Made by a program: the position numbers and the translations under genes. A DNA stretch of 64,000 bases from Isoetes taiwanensis (taxonomy: Eukaryota; Streptophyta; Lycopodiopsida; Isoetales; Isoetaceae), in NCBI GenBank assembly GCA_021234155.1, contig JAJEKV010000014.1:20041513-20105512 (forward strand), given 5' to 3'. Below are positions 43,581 through 55,625 of the stretch, piece by piece. How positions within the stretch are numbered: the first letter of the stretch is position 1; each line of letters begins with the position of its first letter. The notes below the pieces were generated by a model. That model searched no databases. It saw nothing but the letters and a program-made list of their open reading frames with translations, and was not told the DNA's origin.

Positions 43581-43613
43581 CAGGTTTGCCGAAGGGAGCA
43601 CAAATCCATGATT
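43338..43613 (+). CDS. Inverted copy of the HMG-gene first exon (right arm)
   Basis: On plus the right arm keeps an open frame: MEAELEAMTSKLKEVSLQKD, repeated once, then LAEQKLQEKEILIKQRDLEQ, SELQKKEQLLKMPKKPTTAF, NLW. Homology stops at 43580 after only the first ten or so residues of the box; the following residues are unrelated. It is a partial duplicated exon rather than a complete gene. Its intact frame suggests it is the better copy of the ancestral sequence. Confidence 0.6.
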
Positions 43614-44032
43614 TCTAGCCACTTCATTACGTATATCAGAATTTCATCTGGCATTTCAGACATAGGGCTTCCACTTGCAGGTAAGGAAGCCATATTCCAT
43701 GTGTTTAAAGCACCCTTGTCTTTTGCATCACATATTTCGTTACCCTCCTCAGGTGAATGCCTTGTAATAGATGGCCTTTTCCTTTTCATGTCTCTGCATA
43801 TATCAATGCCCCATCCAGGAAACTCAAATGTCAGGGCAATTTTGGGTCGAATGTCACTTCGTTGAAATTCCTCCGACGCACAGTCTCCTGTAGAGGGGTT
43901 GAAAATACCCTTTAAATTGTTTGATCCAAGCTTCTGAAGTGAAACTTGCAACTCCATCTCTAATTCGTCATCCAAATCCTGGTCTGAAGTTGAAAGCTCT
44001 TCAACATCGCTAGTGGCTCCTTCCATCGGCAT
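43581..44032 (-). CDS. F-box protein, N-terminal part, truncated at the hairpin
   Basis: Minus frame from Met at 44032. Residues 1-35 are acidic (DVEELSTSDQDLDDELEMEL), the middle is unrecognised (ALTFEFPGWGIDICRDMKRK), and residues 124-152 are an F-box: MSEMPDEILIYVMKWLEIMD, LCSLRQTCHRLK. F-box proteins link targets to SCF ubiquitin ligases. The sequence then enters the right arm of the inverted repeat (HRLKAVVGFF...) and stops about 15 residues later, so no substrate-recognition domain follows. Either the inverted duplication broke the gene or splicing removes the arm. Confidence 0.65.
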
Positions 44033-44600
44033 TACTTATTTCAACAGCTCCTTTTTTCTTTAAACCTTGTTACTCTGACCTCGTTTTAGGGTCGGAATAT
44101 ACTGGGATGTCAGTTACTGGCTAAGATCCACTAATGAGTAAAGCAGAGGCTGAAACTTTGTTACCTTCAGTTTTTGAACTTGGAGACCATCGGCTAGCCC
44201 AGACGATTCTCTCGGCTGAGCCTTCAACGCCATATCTTGCCACGATTTTGAAACGGAGGTCCACTAATAAGCATAATACGCAAAGGGCGGAAATAAATTA
44301 TTTTTGTCAATTAAAATGTGTATATGCATGTATGTATGTATTGATTTAAAGAAATCAGCAACCTATGAAAGAAGTAAGACTAATGTTGCACTCACATGAA
44401 GCACATTCACATGGTTAAATTCCTAGTTTGGCTCTAGCTGCAACGCTGGTAAAGAGGATAGAAATTAGCAACAGCTAGAAGTGTTGCAGCCAGGCCATTC
44501 CAGCAACAGCCATTTCTGTGTGTACCCTTCAGCATGGCGAACGAATACTTTGAAGCGACATTGAAGCGAGCTGCGGCAGACTCCCGCAAGAGTCGGACTC
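44033..44600. other. Upstream region of the F-box exon, no gene recognised
   Basis: A 71-residue plus frame at 44134-44349 is unrecognised. This may hold the promoter of the minus-strand F-box exon; no clear TATA box chosen. Confidence 0.3.
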
Positions 44601-45480
44601 CTCTCACGAGGCATGTCTTAAACCTACCTAATCGTGGAAAAATGATTTTGGTTGAAGACCCTTTTTTTAGTCGTGGAAACACGACTTTGGTTGAGACATG
44701 CTTAGACATACCTAGTCGTGGAAAACCCATTTTGGTTTAAGATCCCTTTTTTTTAAAGACATATTTCATTTTTTTAGTCGTGGAAAGCTGATATTGGTTG
44801 AGATATGTCTTAAACCTACCTAGTCGTGGAAAAACAATTTTGATTAAAATCCTCCCTTTTTTTTCGAAGGAAAAGCAATTTTCGTCTGAGATCCTTTTCT
44901 TTTAAGGACGCATTTCATTGATCATGCATCTTAAATCTACCTAGTCGTGGAAAAATGGTTTTGGTTTAAGACCCCTTTTGTTTTTTTGAAGGACGTATTT
45001 TATGGATCATGCAACATCAAGTACAACCCATGCAACATCAAGTACATTGGCGAAACATTTTAGTTTAATATCCCTTATTCGTGGAAAAAAAATTGATTCA
45101 AGATCCCCCCTTTGTTTCCAAAGAAAAGCAATTTTGATTTAAGATCCTTCCTTTTTTTTTTCTTTTGAAGAAAGTGATTTTGGTTTAAGATCCTTAAAAT
45201 TTTTAAGAATGCATTTCATTGATCATGCATCTTAAATCTACCTAATCGTGGAAATATGATTTGTAATTAAGATCCCTATTGTTTTTTGAAGGACGTATCT
45301 TATTGATCATGCAACATCAAGTACAACTCATGCAACATCAAGTACATTGGCCAAACGTGGTTTAAGATTTCTTTTGTCTTTTGAAGGACGTGTTGCATGG
45401 TAGATTGGCCCAACAATTTGGTTTAAGATCCCTTTTGTTTTTTGAAGGACGTATTTTGTTGATCATGCAACATCAAGTAC
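44600..45480. repeat. Degenerate tandem array (tcgtggaaa...ttttggtttaagatccc)
   Basis: Units built on cctagtcgtggaaaa, ttttggtttaagatcccttt and, in later copies, gatcatgcaacatcaagtac with cccatgcaacatcaagtaca recur at irregular spacing (compare 45008, 45308 and 45462). No ORF. It resembles decayed satellite or LTR sequence. Confidence 0.7.
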
Positions 45481-46946
45481 AACTCATGCAACGTCAAGTA
45501 CATTGGCCAACCTCAAACCCATGACCTCGAGTGTGGCGGGTTTAATATCCTACCACTGGACCATGCACTGAAGTGCAACGATTTTGGTTTAAGACGTTAG
45601 GTGGCCATGATCTACTTGTGTTAAAATATAAGATTTGCAGCTCGCGGAAAAAGGGCGTAAGTAGCATAGCATAAACTGGAAATGGAAGTCGTTTGTTCCA
45701 TGTATACCAAGATTTTTGCTCTTGTTGTGAAAGGGATCTTTGGAAGACGAGCAATATGCTTTCGTGGCATTCTGTTGTCTACGAGACCAATATGGAACTA
45801 CAGTGTCCAGTATACATGATCATTCTAAATGCTATAGTTCTTGCAACAAAACAAGGTGCAATCCTTGATCATCAAATCCGTTGATCCCATGGCCCAAAGC
45901 ATATATAGGCACTCCTTCTCCTTGGTAATGGTCAATTATGGTTTGGGCCCCTATAGTTCTAAAATAAGTATATGGGGGACGTGGACTTAAACCTTACTAA
46001 AAAAATCAATGATCTAGAGAGACCAATGCAACTGACAACCAAATATGACAATTTAAACTTACCCTCTTTAGTTTAAATAACATAGCCCTTAAAAGCCAAA
46101 GCTTGGGCGGATCATAGATTTACGAGATTAGTCATATTGGCTTGGTTCGGGAAACTTTTTAGCCTAAAGCATCAAGTTTGCTGCAGATTTGAACCTGTCC
46201 GGTAACCTACAAAGCTATTCTTCAAAATTGTCAGAAAAACCAAGAAAAAATCCTAATTTTAGTGTGCACTTTTCTTGCTAATATTTTGCCTACATGTTAA
46301 TTTCAGAAAGTAAGCGGACACATGGGCTTAAACCTCGATATTTCCCGAACCAAGCATATTGATGAACGTTAATATTTTTGTAGAAATCTAGGTAGATCTT
46401 GGTCAATATTATTTAACCAAGATATAAGTGACTTTAGGTAAAAATTTGTTCACCCATCGTAATCAAATGCACAAACACTTTATAACTAGTAATGCAATAG
46501 AGCAATTTAATTATAACGTGAACATACTTCTATCCTTGTAGATAAAGCCAATCTATTAAAAGGAAGCTCTATAAAAAGAATATCAATTTTGTTAACCAAA
46601 ATGGTCAAAGACAAATCCTCTCCATTTCATCCTCGCCACAAAACAGCTCTAAAATTATTATATGTACCTGGATGGATATAGTGAGTAGATCAAGTAATGA
46701 ACTAGCCCAGAAAGCATAGAAGTCGCATTTAATTAAAGTGGGTCAGATCTCGACGTTTGGGACTCAGACTGAAAATGGGACTCATACTAATTTTTGTTTT
46801 TGGGTTGCCCCTAGGGGGCAAACCCTCGTTTATATGGGTTTGTGGCATATCCTAAGTATATGCTGGAATATACTTAGGATATGCTGATGACTGCTCCAAA
46901 CCCTTTGTTGCCTGTAAACTGGCGGTAACGTGCGTTATGGATCGTT
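45481..46946. other. No gene recognised
   Basis: AT-rich sequence without a supportable ORF. An inverted pair at about 46850-46880 (cctaagtatatgctggaatatacttagg) forms a short perfect stem. Confidence 0.35.
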
Positions 46947-47299
46947 ATGGATCGCGGATGTTTCAACCGGGTGAACTTGCAGGGCAGACCGAAGCTCCAA
47001 TTTGATGCCGGGCCCTGTGGTTACGGGTCCAACAGATGGTGGTCTGCAAAATGCTCGAGCGGTTCTGCTAGGTACTGCAAAATACGAAAACACTCGTTTA
47101 GAACATATTGTCTGTTCAAGAGGTTAGTCGAATCAGACCTAACTTATGATCTTATGCGCATCAAGTTTGTAGGTAGCTTGCATGCAATGCCTAAGAAAAT
47201 GGAATTACTAGTCTATTTAGGCGAATGAATTCGAAAAGCATATGTCCGAGCCAAGTCACAAGAAAAAGCATTCTTAATGTTTACATAAAACTTGCTACC

Positions 47300-48100
47300 T
47301 TAGCAAACGTTAAACTCATCAATGGCTACGTTCTTAGTAAGGGGCTGTGATCAGATGTTATACTTGGGAATAGGCTCCTTAATATGTATGGCAAGTCCGA
47401 GGATTCAGATGCTGCACATAAAGTATTCAGTATGTTGTATGAGAAAGACTTGATTGCGTGGTCAGCAATAATCTCTATTTATGCTCAAGATGGGCACGGC
47501 AAACAGGCTTTACAACTTAATCAACAATTGAAGTTTGAAGGCATTGAGCCAAATAGCATTACTTTCAGCAGTATTCTTGATGCATGTGTAGAACTTTGAA
47601 AGTCGTTGTTGAAGGTAAATTCGTCCAATGCTTGTGCCTTAACAGGTCACATGTATCTGATGTTGTCCTGGAAAATGCTCTTGTCAATATGTATAGTAAG
47701 TGTGGAAGTTTAGAAGATGTTGAAAGAATATTTGTTGGCATGCATCAAGTAAATATTATATCTTGGACCTCTATGATTGGATCTTATGCCGATTATGAAT
47801 GTAGAGAGGAATCCATTCAAGTCTACCAGATGCATATTGAAGGCTTTAACCCTAATAAAATCACAATTATCAATGTCTTAAGTGCTTGCAATGATTGTGT
47901 ATTTTTGACAAAAGGAATAATGGTTCATGCTGAGTGCATCAAAATTAAGTTGGAGATGGATATTGTTTTGGGAACTGCATTTATCAACATGTATGGTAAA
48001 TGCGATGACCTTGGGCTGGCATGCAAGGTATTTAGTGCGATGGAAAGCAATAAAAGCATTTTCTTGGTTCACATTGCATTTGCACAGGCTGCAGATTAAA
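47300..48100 (+). pseudogene. PPR protein fragment (PLS-type repeats), frame-broken
   Basis: Two collinear frames contain PPR motifs. 47384-47599 has NMYGKSEDSDAAHKVFSML, KDLIAWSAIISIYAQDG and GIEPNSITFSSILDACVEL. 47584-48099 has VLENALVNMYSKCGSLEDVE, NIISWTSMIGSYADYE, NPNKITIINVLSACN, LGTAFINMYGKCDDLGLACK. These are about five 31-36-residue repeats with the SW, NMY-KCG and VL-AC signatures of plant organelle RNA-editing PPR proteins. A stop follows the first block, and there is no start, transit peptide, E or DYW tail. A dead or partial copy. Confidence 0.85.
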
Positions 48101-48164
48101 AGGCTTTTATTTTGTGGAGTTGGATGTCAAGTACAAGGTAGCATGATTTGTATAGTTGTTTAGG

Positions 48165-49252
48165 GTCAGATGCAATTGATAAAACTTGTATGCTGATTCA
48201 GCTTTACGACATGTAGAGCATCATTTAGGACGAGAAGTTATATGTCCTAGGCACCAATATTGGTAAGCAAAAATGAACCAGAACGGGAGACGATCTCAAA
48301 TCGTCCCTGCATAGCACACAAAATCCATAACCAAATTTGTTTATCCAAAAAAGTACAGCTTCACTGCCAATGGCCTCTGTTGGACTTTTAGGATAGTGTT
48401 TCTTCTGAAGTCATTGCGTCTTTGAATCCTCGAATTTCGTTTTTAAGTCAGTAAATGTACTCGTTCCTTGACTTCATTTTTTGCTTGTCTCTTTTTTATG
48501 GATTTGATAGGCGCCGTACTTCTGCCTTCCAGCAAGTAACTTGACCGATGTGATTGCTCCATCATGTTATAGGTAAGTTACCTTGAAATGTGATAGCAAT
48601 TCAGTAGAACATTCAAGTGGAGATTTACTACCAAAACAAAGCGAAGTCACATGTTCAAATATTGAAGTGCATTAAGGACAATATGTACCTAGAAACAATT
48701 TTTTGAAATGTTGTACTCGTGTGTACCATGTCCCCTAATTTATTAATATGGAAAGGAAGGAACATCATGAAAATCAAGGCAACAATAATGTGTTCTTAAA
48801 ACTAGCATCGTGTTTGTTTCCCTTTCCAGTATAAAAGACATTTTCAATGCTAATACTGTATTTAGCAGCCAAGGGCGAATACAGTTGCATGGGTGTACCA
48901 AAATATCCTGGTGTGTCAATGACACACATCCACAATATATTATAATCAGGTTCATCTTTAAAATCACATGTGAACAATTGATTGTTAATATTAAAATTTG
49001 ACATTTTAGAAATGCACTATTCGACAGTCTGTGCTATTGCATATTGATACTAATGTTTAACTTCCAAATTTAGGAATGATCAGGAATGCGTGATAGCAGA
49101 AACGTAATTGAGATCTCGCCAACAATTAGTAGTGTACGTTCAACGTTCATATGTTATTCCCCATTTGTGCTTTGTATAAATGCTATAGATGGCTCGGATA
49201 TGGTAACAATATATCTAACAGTTTGCAATAGGGTGACAGAAGACCATTTGTT
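48165..49252. other. No gene recognised; possible 5' region of the transporter gene
   Basis: AT-rich. Short exon-like stretches could exist near 48500-48580 (ends in a ttataggtaag-like border) but I cannot assign them. Confidence 0.3.
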
Positions 49253-50881
49253 ATGGAGACCATGAAAGCAAATGACAAAGCAAAACTAGGTACATATCCT
49301 GAAAACGCTAGCTAGGAGGGATAAGATATAGAGTTTTAATTGAAAAAATGGTTTTAACTCATTTTTCTTGCTACTGAGGCTAAATCTAGAAAATATTTGT
49401 TTTCAGGGGACAAAGCTGCTCCTGCTCCTATGCTTTGGTGAGTGGTCTTATCTTTGTCCTCTCTGCTGCCAATGCTTATTGAGCTATAAGGATGTTTGGT
49501 GTTTCAGGTACTGCATTTAGAAACAAGTTCATTAGAACTCAATCCGTTCTCATTTTTTTAATTCCATACATCACGAAGTGTTTTCACTAAATAAAAGATA
49601 TGCAAATGTATTTTCTGGTTGGCACTGGAGTGTGTTGTGGTACTGCAGTTGTTGGTAAGCTTCTAGTTGGGAAGGCTCTAGGTTGTTTATGTTTCAAACA
49701 TTCTCTTTCTCTAACTAGCATATTTTGTGTGTTTATGGTTTTGCACCAGTGTCATTTTTAGGAGGCTTGCATGTCGATCCCCATGGACGTGTTCACAATT
49801 TACCTCTAGCAATTGTAGCTATCTTGATCATCCTTCTTGGTATTAGTACGTCTTTTCCACCCCAATGCATTAAAATTAATATATAACTTTGTGCTTGTGT
49901 TAAGAAAATCCATGTTGCAATATAGGTGCTATTGCAATGGCTGGACATATGGGTCATATCGCTACAGCGTGCGGACATGGCCTTAATAGTTAGTATTACA
50001 TGAATTAAAATGGCATAGTAAAATTGTATTTGTTATTGGCAATTTATGGACACGCATTCTAGGGAGGTGGAACTGAGAGACACAACTTCTTGAATGGTTT
50101 ATTCGCGGCAATCTTGGCTGGAGTTTTAGGTGGTCTCATAATGGTACAAATTTGCCTTAAAGAAACTGCAGGAACTTCTTTGTTCTTTTGCTTTTGAGAT
50201 AAATTTCTATACTAATTGGGACATTGTGCCATGTTAGTTGCCGATGACAAGGGCAAGGCCATCAGCGAGGGTAAATCATATTTGAAATTACTAGTATATT
50301 ACTGATAATTCCAAACAAATAATTTCCATTTCATAGTGACTTGAGTTTGTTTTTTTTTCAATAGGGATTGGCATTTATGCCATCGTTTGGGATTGGTGCG
50401 TTGGCTTTTGCACCAGTTGTAACATTTATTCCTTTACTGACGGTTTCCCATCCATGGCCACTATTTGCTCCACATATAGTAGCTGCTCCTGGAATAGCTT
50501 CTGGACTTATTTGGAACATAGGTATTTTTCTTTGTTTGGACTTTTTTATCTTTATATAAATTTCATGATGGTAAAATTTGGTGTTGCAGGAAATGCATTT
50601 AGCATTTCGGCCATACTATATGTTGGTTACTCAATAGCCTACCCCATGTATGCGTTAATATTGTCTGTCTTATTTTATTTCCTGTCGTAATGATTCGGTT
50701 CTTATTTTATTTCCTGTCGTAATGATTCGGTTCAATTTACAGAATGCAGACAGGACATTTTGTAGCCGGACTATGGGGTATGTTTTTGTTTGACGAAATT
50801 AGTGGTTCTGTGGCATCGCTATTTTGGGGAGCTGGAGTGTTGATACTAGTGGGCATTTCTCTTTTGTCTGCTTCACAATAA
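49253..50881 (+). CDS. Multi-exon DMT-superfamily sugar/metabolite transporter
   Basis: Exons with GT-AG borders, approximately: 49253-49289 (METMKANDKAKL), 49407-49437 (GDKAAPAPML), about 49598-49654 (YFLVGTGVCCGTAVV) and 49750-49839 (SFLGGLHVDPHGRVHNLPLA, IVAILIILLG). Then follow 49926 to about 49980, 50063-50143 (FLNGLFAAILAGVLGGLIM), 50238-50270 (LPMTRARPSAR), 50365-50521 (SFGIGALAFAPVVTFIPLL ... GIASGLIWNIG), 50590-50647 (NAFSISAILYVGYSIAYP) and 50743-50881 (IMQTGHFVAGLWGMFLFDEI ... GISLLSASQ, stop). Alternating hydrophobic segments and the G--W--GN ... G-S--YP--Q ... GLWG---F-EI pattern fit TMEM144/GlcU/RhaT-type transporters. The joins near 49440-49600 and after 49926 are uncertain, and I see at most seven membrane segments, so N-terminal exons may be missing. 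The substrate cannot be inferred. Confidence 0.65.
50671..50734. repeat. 32-bp direct duplication inside the last intron
   Basis: ttattttatttcctgtcgta...gattcggttc occurs twice in a row between the last two transporter exons; it does not touch the splice sites. Confidence 0.85.
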
Positions 50882-52339
50882 GATTCGATTCCTCAAGGGT
50901 GGATTTTTTTGTATATCGATATAAATAATGTACAATTATGCTGAGGGAATTTTTGTTGGGTCGATCAGAATACGTCAGGCTATAAGTGAAAACAGCCAAT
51001 GCTTGGTTTTCGTAGTCGAATACGAATACAAGAGGACATCAGTTTTTCCCAACAAAAAACAAATGGTATATTCTCAAACAATGGTCTTTTATAGCGGTTA
51101 ACATAACTTATGTGAACATTGAGTTTTGCCTTTGCATATCTTCCTTCCTTGGATATCAACAAAAGCTTTTGCTGCTTGTCGTTGTTCTAGAAGAGTGTTT
51201 TGGTGAAGCCATGTGGCAGTTGCCAATACTCCGGAATGAAACTTGGGTGATGGAACATGTTGATTCGAATTCAGTGTTCAATTGAGTCAAGCATAGCAAC
51301 AGGTAATTTCTTTGGCTCCCTACATTACATTTTGTAGTGAAGGGAAGCAAAAGCTCCCTTTTTGCGCAATCGCTGGACCCTACATTTCAAGCTTTTACCC
51401 TAAATTCAAAAGTTATTACTTGGAGCAGAATGTGAAGCAAGTTGTTTCCATGTTAAGAGTGTCTTTTTATGAGACATTCTAGATATGATGGTCGCAATGT
51501 TGACATCTCTGGAGTGGAGGAGGGCAATGTTGACATCTTTGGGATGGCGGAGGTGGTGTGGCATCTTTGGAACGTCTCATAAAGGCACATCCTCTTATAC
51601 ATAGACACACATCAAATGCGGTTAAGTAACTTATAACTACTTCGTGAGCCAGAAGATATATTGTATGATTAATACTTGGTGCTCAAACTATGTGATGATG
51701 ATAAATTGGGACCTTATATCCCTCTCATCTAATACTACAAGAAATTTATCGAGGCAGCCTTGAATATTTCTCTTTATTGACTCGCGTATAGGGTTGAATT
51801 TGTCTAACCTCCCGCTTTGTGTTCAAAACTAGAATATCTTGAAGTCAAGCATGCACTAATCGACAATGTTGATTTTTATGATCCAACGTGTTGGGCAAGG
51901 GGGAGTTTATACCAGAATTTTATGTTTTTCAACTACTTGATCCAATCCAAGCACAAAACAAACTTCTCCAAGGCATCATGTTAAATGCTTTAGGCAACTT
52001 ACATACAGGGGCTCAAAGAGGCTCAATGTTGATTTGACTATACAAAAGTTCCCAAAATGTTTGGTAGTTTGATCTTTTACAAAATTTTATCTTTTAGTTT
52101 TTCTTTTGTGACAGGCGGGTTATAGGTCATGACAATAAGAAGATCAACACTCGTCAAGATTGCCACCAACCTTAGCCTAGATCACAATAGTTCACCGTGA
52201 ATAATAACCAATGTCAATGAACCGAATCCCTCAACATGACCAGCTTCCTTCTCTATAAAAGAATATGGAATAAGCTGTCCACAACAAACTAAACATGCCA
52301 AATGGGAATTCCAATATATATGCACATTAACATTAGGAT
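50882..52339. other. No gene recognised
   Basis: 3' flank of the transporter and intergenic sequence. A short duplication (ggcaatgttgacatctttgg-like, period about 33 bp) lies at 51495-51560. No supportable ORF. Confidence 0.35.
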
Positions 52340-52352
52340 ATCAGCTCTCAGA

Positions 52353-52780
52353 TTATTTGTGAGGATCAATCCATTGTCTCAAATACGAGTCCACTTGAAT
52401 TATTTCCTCCCATTGGATTTCCCACTTTCCAAGCCACTTCGTTACATCATGCAATAAGCCTTTTAACTCGCTGGATAGTAGAGCCTTTTTAGTGATTCTT
52501 GAGTCATCCATATCTAGCACCTTCTTAAGATACAAAACACATCTCACAATTGCTTCCCCTTCTAGAGGCATAAGCCCACTCTCCACTAGCATCATTGGAT
52601 ATGGTGTTTGAGCTTTGACCCTAATTCTAGTCTCAAGAACTTCTTCAAGACCTGTTCAATATCACATTGTGGGAGACCTGGCCCCCAAATCTCCCATCCA
52701 TAGAGCACCACACTCTGTACGAGAGAATGAAACAATTTTACCTTTAAATGCCATGACCAAAGATGTGATCTCCTGCACAT
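52353..52780 (-). pseudogene. LINE ORF2 fragment (RT thumb region)
   Basis: Frame 52780-52592 reads HLKVKLFHSLVQSVVLYGWE, IWGPGLP and EQVLKKFLRLELG. It continues in the adjacent frame as MMLVESGLMPLEGEAIVRCV, LYLKKVLDMDDS, ending WEIQWEEI. This is the region after the RT catalytic motifs in plant LINEs (K--LF---V---LLYG-E-WG, then E-G--PL). No start and no catalytic motifs; a short isolated remnant. Confidence 0.75.
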
Positions 52781-54915
52781 GCTCTAGAGAGAAAGGGCAA
52801 GAGAGAAGTATTGCTCTAGAGACATTTTGGGCCTTAGAATCCACTTTGGAGACTAAAAAAATGTTGTCATTACAACAATCTGGGAGCTCAAGGAAAAACC
52901 CTAGTGAGAGAAAGGTAGGCGTTAGTGAGAGAAGGCGACAGAGGGAGTATGTAGCCGATCGGTTGAACCTAACAGGAAACTCGAGGATTCGACCAAATTT
53001 TTTTTTTTTGAAGGACCATTGCCATTCCCTCTTTTAAGATCAAAATGAAAGGAGGGAAGCCCTTGTTTAGTTGTGCTTGAAAGGAATTAGCATGTTTATG
53101 TTTGAAAACAGTTTTTGAGAGTGGAGTAACTTTTTAGCTATATAACATTCTGGTAACGGACTCACAAAGAATACAAAAACCGGCCAACAACCAGAGAACT
53201 TCCTTTATATAAGCCAAGCTGACGAGAAACATCAAGATGTTGAGTTAGAGTGGAAACGACGTAGCAAGAGTGAGAAGACAGCGACCGCCATCCACCTTGA
53301 GCATGAGCATGAGTAATAGTTGTAGTTGAGGAAGTTTTACAGAATAAAAATAAGTTGGTACATTCTGGTAAGGGATCACACAATTCATCACAACAGCAGT
53401 ATACAATGCTTGAATAGTATAAGTGGATAGCTGACCATAGGAATCACGTCCAGCTATCCCACAAGAAAAGAAGGAATAGAGTATGCACAGGCAGTAAATA
53501 AGGCTATTGGCGACAACTTCTCATCGGGGTGAAAAACCCTGCCCTTTCTGGTTGTTGAGAAAAACCCTAATGAGAAATGGTCGCCAACAACCTTGATGGT
53601 TTTCTGAAGAATCAAATGAAGTCAGTCGATGTCGGATGCAAGAGTAAATGAACCTGCAAGATGGCAGAATACCTGGAAAAATAAATGAAACACATGGAAG
53701 GCACCCATTAATGGTTAAGGAAAAGTAGAATGGGCATGGGGGGGAAGCGACCACCTAAACAACAACAAATAACCTGATAAAAAATCGACATGAGTGGTTA
53801 GTAGTGATGCTGTATAAAAAAATTAACAATAAGTGGCAAAAGAAAAAATAGCATCACCCTCAGGATGGAGATAAACATCATTACCCAACGGATGGAATAA
53901 AGCAACACCATGCAGGTGGATAATAATCAGCATAGCAACACCCAGCGGGTGGAGGATAATAGAGTCAGTACCAAAAAGGAAATAGACATGAAAAATGAAA
54001 TAAACTCAAAACATTATAAAAGGGCGGGTAGAGGGGGAAGCAATGGGCAGGGAAGAGACGCTGCCGTGAGAAGACGCCGATAACCAGCCACAAGAATGAA
54101 CAATGCATATATAGCTGCTCGTCCCTTCCTAGAATGCCGATCCAATGGCTCAGATCGATGCCATTGTGTAAGCCTAACTTTCATATTGGAATACTTGCAA
54201 GGAGCTCTGTTCTTGAGTGGAAGCATCGTAATGTTGAAGTTTGGAATATGATTATGAGTGGCCTGAAAGGGCATTTGTGCATGGCTAATATTACAGAAAT
54301 AAGTCTTCAATGTAGTGAGAATAATGCACATCACTTATACTTTAAATCTAGACCTAGATTTAACCTCTATATTCAGGTACCGAATGTTTGCTTATGGGCA
54401 AGAGATATAAATTTAAACTCTATATTCGAATGTCGGATGTTTAGTTGTGGGTAAGACAGAGAGCCCTACTTGAACTCTAATTTCAAGAACATTATAAAAG
54501 TCATCCTCAAGACCATTCAAGTCCAATAAATTCTGCAACATTGCTCTATTACCAGGCCACTTCCAGTACATATAGACAATAAATAAAATATTCCAATATA
54601 GCAATTGACTTATAGGGTATATCTAAATCATAACTGCAAAAGCTTCTGAATTGAGTCAAGACTACAGTTTTTCCTATGGTGTCTCATGCAAATACACAAT
54701 CTGCCCTAATATCAGCACAAGCACCTGAGCAGAGAGTAGAGTAGACACAAAACATATGAATGGAACATTTACAACATGTTTCTAACCATGCGCCAACAGC
54801 TCAATAAGCCAACTCTAATGTAGGTTAAGATGTTGCAGACTCAAATCCTTTGGGCATAGCATAATAAAGCAACTCTATGAATCCAAGCATGAATTTATAA
54901 AAGATTGAGTAAGTT
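52781..54915. other. No gene recognised
   Basis: Several 60-140-residue frames (for example 52615-53037 plus, partly opposite the LINE piece) have no recognisable features. Near 53820-53960 a gcatcaccctcaggatggag / acacccagcgggtggaggat unit recurs two to three times loosely. Confidence 0.35.
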
Positions 54916-55300
54916 TGCAAATAGACAATCTGTGCAAATACACCGCAAGCACGTGTACATATAGTTGAGTACACATATAACATATACAACATATAAAAAT
55001 CAGCGAGAAGATTCGATGTCTTAAAAGCATCTGCAAAAAATATTGCCTCTAGAAACATTAGTATCAGAAGACTAAAATATCTACAACTACTCTTTTGTTG
55101 ACTGACTTTCTGCAAATAGACAATCTGTGCAAATATCACCGCAAGTATGTGTACATAAAGTTGAGTACACATATAACATATACAACATATAAGAATCAGT
55201 AAGAAGGTTAATGTCTTAAAAGCTTCCGCAAACAATATTGCCTCTAGAAACATTAGTATCAGAAGACTAAAATATCCACATCTACTCTTTTGTTGACTGC
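54916..55300. repeat. Tandem duplication, period 195 bp
   Basis: tgcaaatagacaatctgtgc at 54916 recurs at 55111, and the shared gcctctagaaacattagtat at 55048 recurs near 55241. Copies differ at about one base in ten. Confidence 0.85.
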
Positions 55301-55625
55301 CTTTAAGTAATGATTAACATGGATCCATGATGTTTGCCATTCTGAAGTCACGTGAAACATCTTTAGAAAAGAAATCACAATGGCTTACTTTGTGCAGAAG
55401 GAAGCAAAGTAAAAATTGTCTTTCTGGAATTTTAGCCTAATATCTACAATTACTCTTTTGTTGACTATGATTAACATGGATCCATGATGCTAGCCATTCA
55501 GAAGTCATGTGGAACATCCTTACAAAAGAAAGCACAATAAGCATGCTCTTTGGCTTAATCTATGGAGCAGAAGGAAGCAAAGTAAAAATTGTCCTTTCTC
55601 TTTCTGAAATTTTAGCCTTTTGTCC
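55280..55625. repeat. Second overlapping duplication, period about 165 bp
   Basis: attactcttttgttgact with atgattaacatggatccatg at about 55280-55330 recurs at 55443-55485, followed in both by agcagaaggaagcaaagtaa-like sequence. With the 195-bp duplication it shows repeated unequal exchange at this spot. Confidence 0.75.

Noticed and set aside
49407-50881. Aquaporin gene
   Set aside because: First impression from the hydrophobic exons, but no NPA motifs exist and the C-terminal half fits DMT sugar transporters.
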